Shown here: positions 28,654 to 35,084 of the stretch, in pieces
Layout of the letters: every line of letters starts with the position of its first letter
Position numbering within the stretch: the stretch's first letter is position 1
Assembly (NCBI GenBank): GCA_937924495.1
Contig: CALDSS010000189.1
Span: 1-35,084, forward strand
DNA from: an uncultured Saprospiraceae bacterium
GTDB lineage: Bacteria > Bacteroidota > Bacteroidia > Chitinophagales > Saprospiraceae
Length of the DNA: 35,084 bases
Direction: 5' to 3'
Notes under the pieces: model-generated
The model's database searches: none
Seen by the model: only the letters and a program-made list of their open reading frames with translations
Told to the model about the DNA's origin: nothing
Translations under genes and position numbers: made by a program

Positions 28654-28859
28654 TCATCTTTGTCCCCTTTTTCTTGCCCCCTTTCTAAAATTACGAAACT
28701 TAAGCCTATCATCGCGAATAGCAAGGCAGGTGTAATCAAATCTTCAGGCCAGGAAATATAAAAGAAACCCAATTCGCGAAATAGCCATAATGACATCAAT
28801 AAGATTATCAATGTTACAGAAATAAGATACCCCTTTCTGTAGTGTTTTGAAAAATTCAT
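28635..28859 (-). CDS. Small two-TM hypothetical membrane protein
   Basis: MNFSKHYRKGYLISVTLIILLMSLWLFRELGFFYISWPEDLITPALLFAMIGLSFVILERG; start could also be 28865. Confidence 0.6.
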   Translation of the reverse strand: MNFSKHYRKGYLISVTLIILLMSLWLFRELGFFYISWPEDLITPALLFAMIGLSFVILERGQEKGDKDDQAGLE

Positions 28860-28981
28860 GGTCATGAATGTAGTTTTATCATACTGGGGTTGCATGCAAA
28901 TTGCGGACTTTTTTGCAATTTTTCTAATCAAACAAGTTTCAATTCAATTCTCAATCATAGATTTACCCAAAAAATCGACAA

Positions 28982-29947
28982 ATGAGACATTTATTTAATG
29001 TAATCTTTTTAGGCTTTGCCCTTACCTCTCTTTTTGCTCAAGAATCTATCGATAGGAGTTTTGCTTTCCAAAATGACGCAGCAAAAAAATACTCATTATA
29101 CATTCCTTCGGGTTATGATGAGGCCGTCCCATCAAAGATGATTTTAGGACTTCATCCGCTAAATACCAGCAGATGGAACTCAACTTCTTGGAGAGATCAT
29201 CTTATTGATTTTGTCGAGACGAACAATTTATTATTGGTCTGTCCCGACGGTGGTGTTGATGGTAGAATTGACGACCCCATTGATACTGCCTTTACAACTG
29301 TGCTCTTGGATTCAATGGCGCTTTGGTATAATGTCAATCCTGAGAAAATCTTTGTAATGGGTTTTTCGTGGGGTGGTCGAACGACTTATTCCTATGGCCT
29401 ATCAAATGCCGAAAAGTTTGCTGGTTTTATGCCAATTGGAGCAGCGGCAGAAGCATTTTCTGGAAATGAATCTTGGTTTCAAAATGCGAAGGATAAACCA
29501 TTTTATATAATTCATGGAAGTACGGATTCACCAACCCGTAGATTCACTCCATTTGTATCAGCACTCAGAAACAATGAAGCATGTGTAGAGACAAATTTAT
29601 TGCAAGGTGTTGGCCATACCGTAGATTTTTCAAATCGTCTCCAAATCTTCACGGATGCTTTCAATTGGTTGGATAGTCAAGAATGTGGAACTTCTTCGAT
29701 TCAAAATATTCTTGATACTCAAATTAATATTTATCCGAATCCGACCTCCAATGGAAAAATGATGAAAATCGACTCTCCTTTTCCAATAAAAAATATTGAA
29801 ATTTTGGATATGAAAGGCGCGGTTCTTTATTCTATCGCCAATTCAAATCTATTTGAGATTGATTCTTCCAAAAGTACAAATGGCGTTTTAATGGTAAGAA
29901 TTACTACCGATGAAGGGACCCTTATCAAAAAGATAATTTCTCAATAG
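28982..29947 (+). CDS. Alpha/beta-hydrolase esterase (PHB-depolymerase/esterase-like) with T9SS sorting domain
   Basis: GLHPLNTSRW, nucleophile elbow GFSWGG, IIHGSTD, GVGHTVDF; C-terminal IYPNPTSNGKMM...LIKKIISQ. Confidence 0.85.
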   Translation: MRHLFNVIFLGFALTSLFAQESIDRSFAFQNDAAKKYSLYIPSGYDEAVPSKMILGLHPLNTSRWNSTSWRDHLIDFVETNNLLLVCPDGGVDGRIDDPIDTAFTTVLLDSMALWYNVNPEKIFVMGFSWGGRTTYSYGLSNAEKFAGFMPIGAAAEAFSGNESWFQNAKDKPFYIIHGSTDSPTRRFTPFVSALRNNEACVETNLLQGVGHTVDFSNRLQIFTDAFNWLDSQECGTSSIQNILDTQINIYPNPTSNGKMMKIDSPFPIKNIEILDMKGAVLYSIANSNLFEIDSSKSTNGVLMVRITTDEGTLIKKIISQ

Positions 29948-29970
29948 AAAAGACTATTTAATAAATTCAC

Positions 29971-30014
29971 AAAAGAGGTTTCACCTAAAATTTAGCAAGG
30001 TGAAACCTCTTTTT
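29971..30014. terminator. Rho-independent terminator
   Basis: AAAAGAGGTTTCACCT...AGGTGAAACCTCTTTT, 16-bp perfect stem. Confidence 0.92.
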
Positions 30015-30102
30015 CTTTTAAGAGTATTCATTAAATAATAGGAAAATTGAAGCAAAAATCCCTTTTGAAAAATTACCTTTAGCTCTTTAAAATTGTAAAA
30101 TT

Positions 30103-30804
30103 ATGGATAAAAGAGTCGCCAATGTTCAAGCCGCCTGTGAAGGCATTGAAAGCAATATGACTTTAATGCTCGGGGGTTTTGGGTTATGCGGAATCCCAGA
30201 AAATTGCATTGCTGAACTGGTTAAAAAGAATGTGAATGGTCTCACTTGTATTTCCAATAATGCAGGCGTTGATGATTTCGGTTTAGGGCTGCTTTTGCAG
30301 AAAAAGCAAATAAAAAAAATGATTTCTTCTTATGTGGGAGAAAATGATGAATTCGAACGCCAGATGCTTTCTGGTGAGTTGGAAGTGGATTTAATCCCAC
30401 AAGGTTCACTAGCAACGCGCTGCTACATGGGAGGAGCTGGTATCCCCGCTTTTTTCACTCCAGCTGGTTATGGAACCGAAGTCGGAGAAGGAAAAGAAGT
30501 TCGTTGGTTTGATGGTAAACCACACTTATTAGAAGCTGCTTTAACTGCTGATTTTGCAATTGTAAAGGCTTGGAAAGGAGACCATTTTGGTAATTTAATA
30601 TTCAAAGGTACTGCGAGAAATTTTAACCCAATGATGGCCATGGCAGGTAAAATCACTATTGCCGAAGTGGAAGAATTAGTAGAACCCGGAGAATTGGATC
30701 CTAATTTCATTCATACGCCCGGTGTATTCGTTCAGCGTATTTTTCAAGGTGAGAAATACGAAAAACGAATTGAGCAAAGAACCGTGCGTACTCGCCAATC
30801 TTAA
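30103..30804 (+). CDS. scoA: 3-oxoacid CoA-transferase subunit A
   Basis: [57 protein letters not shown]. Confidence 0.95.
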   Translation: MDKRVANVQAACEGIESNMTLMLGGFGLCGIPENCIAELVKKNVNGLTCISNNAGVDDFGLGLLLQKKQIKKMISSYVGENDEFERQMLSGELEVDLIPQGSLATRCYMGGAGIPAFFTPAGYGTEVGEGKEVRWFDGKPHLLEAALTADFAIVKAWKGDHFGNLIFKGTARNFNPMMAMAGKITIAEVEELVEPGELDPNFIHTPGVFVQRIFQGEKYEKRIEQRTVRTRQS

Positions 30805-30830
30805 TTTTTGAATCTTTTAAAGGAATAATT

Positions 30831-31484
30831 ATGCTTAGTAAAGATCAAATAGCTCAAAGAATAGCAAAAGAGCTTCAGCAGAATTGGTATGTAAATTTGG
30901 GCATCGGTATCCCTACCCTAATTGCCAATCACGTACCCAAAGGAATTGATGTCATTTTTCAATCAGAAAATGGAATTTTAGGAATGGGGCCTTTCCCATT
31001 TGAAGGAGAAGAAGATGCAGATTTGATAAATGCAGGAAAACAAACTATCACAGCAATGCCGGGAGCAGTCATTTTTGATAGTGCCACAAGCTTTGCCATG
31101 ATTCGTGGCCAGCACATCAATCTTACTGTCTTGGGTGCAATGGAAGTTTCGGATAGCGGAGATATTGCCAATTGGAAAATACCAGGAAGAATGGTGAAAG
31201 GCATGGGAGGTGCAATGGATTTAGTTGCCTCAGCAGAAAATATCATTGTGGCAATGATGCATACCAACAAGAGAGGGCAATCAAAACTATTGAAACAATG
31301 TTCTCTTCCATTGACTGGTGTAAAATGTGTAAAAAAGATAGTTACAAATATGGCTGTCTTGGACGTAACCCCTCAGGGTTTCAAACTAATTGAACGAGCT
31401 CCGGGAGTTTCGGTAGAAGATATTCAAAACGCAACCGAAGGTCGATTGATTGTTGAAGAGGAAATCCCAGAAATGATATTTTAA
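30831..31484 (+). CDS. scoB: 3-oxoacid CoA-transferase subunit B
   Basis: VNLGIGIPTLIANHVP, FQSENGILGMGPFP, active-site region SENG, GGAMDLV. Confidence 0.95.
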   Translation: MLSKDQIAQRIAKELQQNWYVNLGIGIPTLIANHVPKGIDVIFQSENGILGMGPFPFEGEEDADLINAGKQTITAMPGAVIFDSATSFAMIRGQHINLTVLGAMEVSDSGDIANWKIPGRMVKGMGGAMDLVASAENIIVAMMHTNKRGQSKLLKQCSLPLTGVKCVKKIVTNMAVLDVTPQGFKLIERAPGVSVEDIQNATEGRLIVEEEIPEMIF

Positions 31485-31604
31485 TTTATTTGAATAGAAT
31501 CTTTAGGTATTTTTTGTCCTAATCTTAGAAAATTCAAATTTTCTTTTTGATACATTTTAATTAATCATATATTTACGTCCATTGAGAAAGCAAAAACGAA
31601 CACT

Positions 31605-32009
31605 ATGTGCAAAATTAAGTTGTTGTTCCCTCTTATTTTTTCATTCTTAATTGGAATGGATACCCTCCATGCTCAATACCAAACATCAGGCGTCAAAATT
31701 GAAGGCTCTTGGGACTTACATGTTGAAGGTAATGAGGAAAACTCCGTTTTAGTCATCGAACCACAAAATGGGCCAATTGCAATGGGAACTTTAGATGGTT
31801 CTCCTCTTATTATCAATAGACACGGAGATAATATCAACTTCGTATGTGACAGAAAAGAAAAAGGAAAAAGAATAAGGGTAAGGTTCATTGGGTCAATAAA
31901 AAACTCTAAAATTTCAGGAAAGATGTATTATCATCCTGGAAGATATGAAGGCGTTTATGTAGTCTGGAAAGCTTCAAAATTAGAGGAGTACACTTCAGAG
32001 AGAGATTAA
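31605..32009 (+). CDS. Secreted hypothetical protein (beta-rich)
   Basis: Signal peptide LLFPLIFSFLIGMDTLHAQ; GSWDLHVEGNEENSVLVIEPQ followed by strand-rich sequence. Confidence 0.65.
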   Translation: MCKIKLLFPLIFSFLIGMDTLHAQYQTSGVKIEGSWDLHVEGNEENSVLVIEPQNGPIAMGTLDGSPLIINRHGDNINFVCDRKEKGKRIRVRFIGSIKNSKISGKMYYHPGRYEGVYVVWKASKLEEYTSERD

Positions 32010-32030
32010 AAAACTTCATTTCAATGAAAT

Positions 32031-32068
32031 AAAAAAAGCGTTCTGAAAAATTTCAGAACGCTTTTTTT
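32031..32068. terminator. Bidirectional rho-independent terminator
   Basis: AAAAAAAGCGTTCTGAAAaaTTTCAGAACGCTTTTTTT between convergent genes. Confidence 0.95.
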
Positions 32069-32087
32069 ATTTCTAATTGATTGATTA

Positions 32088-33290
32088 TCAAGCCAATACC
32101 TCCGCTACAATGTCTGCTGCTTCTTGCAACAAAATGGCTGAACGAACTTCCAAGCCCGATTCATCAATTAATTTCTTAGCAATATCCGCATTGGTGCCTT
32201 GCAACCTTACAATAATTGGTACTGGAATATTTCCAATGTTTTTGTAGGCATCAACAACACCCTGCGCTACTCTATCGCAACGAACTATACCACCAAAAAT
32301 ATTTATTAGGATTGCTTTTACTTCTGGATCTCTTAAAATGATACGGAATGCTTTTTCAACTCTTTCTGCATCGGCCGTACCACCTACATCAAGGAAATTT
32401 GCTGGCTCACCTCCTGACAACTTGATAATATCCATGGTCGCCATTGCCAAACCTGCCCCGTTCACCATACATCCAACATTTCCGTCAAGGTTTACATAAT
32501 TCAACCCATGACTTTTTGCTTCTACTTCTACTGGATCCTCCTCGTCCGTATCTCTCATTGCTGCCAATTCAGGATGTCTGAAAAGCGCATTATCGTCTAA
32601 AGAAACTTTACAATCTACTGCAATCATATCATCATTCCCAGATAACATGGCTGGATTGATTTCAAATAAACTGGCATCTGAACCAACAAAAGCAGCATAT
32701 AACTTAGTAATGAATTTTGACATTTCTTTAAATGCTTTTCCACTCAAACCAAGGTTGAAAGCTACCTTTCTTGCCTGAAACGGCTGCAGACCCAAATGAG
32801 GATGTATCCACTCCTTGTGAACCAAATGTGGTGTTTTCTCTGCTACCTCTTCGATATTCATTCCACCTTCGGTAGAATAAATGATTACGTTGCATTTCTT
32901 CGCTCTATCCATCATGATAGAAACATAGAATTCCTTACATGATTCGAAGGTTGGAACATAGCTGTCTTCTGCAATCAATATTTTTCTTACCAGTTTTCCT
33001 TCTCCTTCCAATCCACCTGGCGTTTGAGGAGTTTTTAACATCATACCGAGAATATTGCCAGCATGTTCCTTTAATTCATCAATGTTTTTCGCCAATTTCA
33101 CTCCACCGCCTTTTCCTCTTCCTCCTGCATGGATTTGAGCTTTAACCACTACTACTCCACTTCCAGAGTCTTCTTTTACTTTTTCGTAAGCTGCAACTGC
33201 TTCCTCTAAGTTTGTAGCGATGATTCCTTTTTGAATGGCCACACCATAGCTGGCAAGCATTTCTTTACCTTGATATTCGTGTAAATTCAT
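32088..33290 (-). CDS. sucC: Succinyl-CoA ligase (ADP-forming) subunit beta
   Basis: MNLHEYQGKEMLASYGV, KAQIHAGGRGKGGGVKLA, GAGLAMATMDIIKLSGGEPANFLDVGG, INIFGGIVRCDRVAQGV. Confidence 0.97.
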   Translation of the reverse strand: MNLHEYQGKEMLASYGVAIQKGIIATNLEEAVAAYEKVKEDSGSGVVVVKAQIHAGGRGKGGGVKLAKNIDELKEHAGNILGMMLKTPQTPGGLEGEGKLVRKILIAEDSYVPTFESCKEFYVSIMMDRAKKCNVIIYSTEGGMNIEEVAEKTPHLVHKEWIHPHLGLQPFQARKVAFNLGLSGKAFKEMSKFITKLYAAFVGSDASLFEINPAMLSGNDDMIAVDCKVSLDDNALFRHPELAAMRDTDEEDPVEVEAKSHGLNYVNLDGNVGCMVNGAGLAMATMDIIKLSGGEPANFLDVGGTADAERVEKAFRIILRDPEVKAILINIFGGIVRCDRVAQGVVDAYKNIGNIPVPIIVRLQGTNADIAKKLIDESGLEVRSAILLQEAADIVAEVLA

Positions 33291-33334
33291 TTATCGTATT
33301 TATCAGATTAATTGCTTCTATTAAAAAATTCGGA

Positions 33335-33364
33335 CAAAAGTAAGTTTTCCTTGTGGTTAGACAA
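33335..33364 (-). promoter_or_regulatory. Promoter of sucC: -33 TTG, 19-nt spacer, -7 TACTTTTG
   Basis: Minus strand TTTTTTG-TCTAACCACAAGGAAAACT-TACTTTTG; near-textbook Bacteroidota promoter. Confidence 0.8.
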
Positions 33365-33399
33365 AAAAGCAATGGTATGGTTTTTTATTATTTTTAAAT

Positions 33400-33415
33400 A
33401 GAATCTTAAGATTCT
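33400..33415. promoter_or_regulatory. Perfect 16-bp palindrome AGAATCTTAAGATTCT, candidate operator
   Basis: Complete dyad symmetry 9 nt upstream of the TACATTTG box at 33425-33432. Confidence 0.45.
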
Positions 33416-33424
33416 TTATTTTTA

Positions 33425-33432
33425 TACATTTG
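33425..33432 (+). promoter_or_regulatory. Candidate -7 element TACATTTG
   Basis: Exact TAnnTTTG upstream of the ATG at 33494. Confidence 0.6.
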
Positions 33433-33493
33433 CGTTTTCAACAATATGAACCTAAGCGTCTAAACCTCGTAGAATTACATATAAATCATACAA

Positions 33494-34555
33494 ATGGGTG
33501 CAGTAATATTTTGGAGTCTTATATCAGTTATATTTTCTTTTTTATGTTCAATTTTGGAAGCAGTGCTTTTGAGTGTCACGCCAAACTTTATATCAAGTGA
33601 AGTAAGAAAAGGTACATCAACGGGACTTATGCTTCAAAAATATAAAGAAGATATTGACCGACCACTTTCAGCCATTTTGACCTTGAATACCATCGCTCAT
33701 ACTGTAGGTGCCATCATGGTAGGTGCTGCAGCGGGAGAAGCATTTGGTGAAAATTACGTAAACCTTGGATTCATGGAGGTCAGTTATGAAACCATCGTTG
33801 CGGTGGTCATGACTCTTATCATTTTATATGCTTCGGAAATTATTCCGAAAACAATTGGAGCAAATTTTTGGAAATCACTTGCCCCATTTACTGTTCAAAC
33901 TTTAAGAATTTTGATGTTCCTACTCTTCCCATTAGTTTGGGTGAGTAAATGGATAACCAAGTTTTTGAAAAAGCCACAGGTAAAAAGTGTTTTGAGCAGA
34001 CATGATTTTGCAGCAATTGTAGAAGAAGGCAGCGTGGGCGGAAGTTTAGATGAGAGTGAGGCAAAAATTATTAAAAATCTTCTTCAATTCGAAAAACAAA
34101 CTGTGCGGGACATCATGACTCCAAAAACCGTTGCTTTTATGGGGAATCAGGATGAAACTATTGAAGAGTTTTATAAAGCCAATCAACCAATTCGGTATTC
34201 ACGAATTCCAATTTTTGGTGAAACAAGAGATGATATTATCGGTTTGGTTTTGAAGGATGAGATCCTCAAAAAAATTGCAGATGGTGGTGGCGAGGGAACG
34301 TTGAGCTCCATTAAAAGAAATGCAAATTTCACCCAAGATGACAAACCACTTCCTGCTTTGTTTCAAGAGTTAACAAAAGAAAAAAACCACCTTTTTGTGG
34401 TAACTGACAATTTTGGAGCAGTCGTTGGTCTGGTTTCAATGGAGGATTTATTTGAAACTTTACTGGGGCAAGAAATTGTTGATGAATTTGATAAAGTGGA
34501 AGACCTTCAAAAATTAGCTGAAAAGAAATGGGAGGCAAAAAAAAACGGTAATTAG
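33494..34555 (+). CDS. CNNM/CorC-HlyC-like transporter with DUF21 transmembrane and CBS domains
   Basis: N-terminal TM region; ASEIIPKTIGANFWKSLAP; DESEAKIIKNLLQFEKQTVRDIMTPKTVAF; CBS-like VVTDNFGAVVGLVSMEDLFETLLGQEIVDEFD. Confidence 0.93.
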   Translation: MGAVIFWSLISVIFSFLCSILEAVLLSVTPNFISSEVRKGTSTGLMLQKYKEDIDRPLSAILTLNTIAHTVGAIMVGAAAGEAFGENYVNLGFMEVSYETIVAVVMTLIILYASEIIPKTIGANFWKSLAPFTVQTLRILMFLLFPLVWVSKWITKFLKKPQVKSVLSRHDFAAIVEEGSVGGSLDESEAKIIKNLLQFEKQTVRDIMTPKTVAFMGNQDETIEEFYKANQPIRYSRIPIFGETRDDIIGLVLKDEILKKIADGGGEGTLSSIKRNANFTQDDKPLPALFQELTKEKNHLFVVTDNFGAVVGLVSMEDLFETLLGQEIVDEFDKVEDLQKLAEKKWEAKKNGN

Positions 34556-34583
34556 TGAAAATTTCATCTTGGATTTGAATAAA

Positions 34584-34618
34584 ACAATCCTCAAACCCAT
34601 TGCGGGTTTGGGGATTGT
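34584..34618. terminator. Rho-independent terminator-like hairpin
   Basis: CAATCCtCAAACCC-attgc-GGGTTTGgGGATTG; 14-bp stem with one mismatch, next to TTGATTTT. Confidence 0.8.
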
Positions 34619-34619
34619 T

Positions 34620-34897
34620 GATTTTAAGGGACTTTGTCAGTATATCCAGAAATTGCCCTATGGAAGAAATGCAAGCCGTTATCGGCCCGAACTGGTTCTA
34701 ACACAGAAAAAGGGAACATGTAGTTCAAAGACGTTCTAATTGAAAAGTGCATTCAGCCAGAAGATGTAGCTGAATTTAAGGTAGAATTTCATCAATCTTT
34801 TTTAAAAGAGTGGGTAAAAAAAGAAAAACTCAGCATTAACTTTGATGAGGTTTGGAAAATACGAGAAAAATATATCCGCAGACTTGAGGGAAAATAA
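34620..34897 (+). pseudogene. Decayed gene: N-terminal fragment, internal deletion/frameshift, C-terminal fragment
   Basis: DFKGLCQYIQKLPYGRNASRYRPELVLTQKKGTCSSK then stop; a second frame gives FKDVLIEKCIQPEDVAEFKVEFHQSFLKEWVKKEKLSINFDEVWKIREKYIRRLEGK*. No start codon in the first frame. Confidence 0.6.
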
Positions 34898-35084
34898 AAA
34901 AGTGCGTTCCTATGTGAGCTGTCTCAAAAAACCTCCTTCAAAAATAAATTTTGTCGTTAGATAAATGGCTATTGATATTGCATTCTAAATTCATAAGCTA
35001 TTGAATAAAAAGTTAATGAATCCTTTCTGTTCTAACAAGGGGATATTTGTCTTTAACTTTCGCAACCCTTGTTACCAAAATTAG

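Noticed and set aside
30959-31270. 103-aa minus-strand ORF (also 30468-30710)
   Set aside because: Antisense shadow of scoA/scoB.
1-35084. Defence island, prophage, secondary-metabolite cluster or integrative element
   Set aside because: No integrase, transposase, restriction, toxin-antitoxin, phage or NRPS/PKS motifs seen in any sizeable ORF.

Overview
The window is a Bacteroidota chromosome segment, probably Saprospiria-like. Evidence: AT-rich DNA, TAnnTTTG -7 promoters, several T9SS C-terminal sorting domains, and DUF4249, DUF4403 and TonB-receptor gene types. Most of it is ordinary core and housekeeping content: lpdA, pgi, sucC, kbl, scoAB, trxA, ubiX, HU, a PPK2 kinase, two FKBP isomerases, a DUF58 protein, an OmpA-family protein, a TonB receptor with DUF4249, a CNNM/CBS protein and four T9SS cargo proteins. 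I saw no rRNA, tRNA, CRISPR array, transposase, phage or defence island. The most interesting signals are non-coding. (1) A minus-strand leader or small RNA upstream of the giant HYR-like T9SS protein (about 22185-22463) has a good -7 box, several hairpins whose mismatches become G-U pairs only on the minus strand, and a terminator-like end. (2) A MITE/REP-like element of about 213 bp (128-340) has 19-bp imperfect terminal inverted repeats and internal hairpins. (3) Two TCGAGA-rich palindromic repeats both lie between convergent genes. (4) A perfect 16-bp palindrome lies in the promoter of the CNNM/CBS gene. (5) A decayed gene with an internal deletion lies near the right edge. All family names come from reading motifs in the translations; no searches were run.
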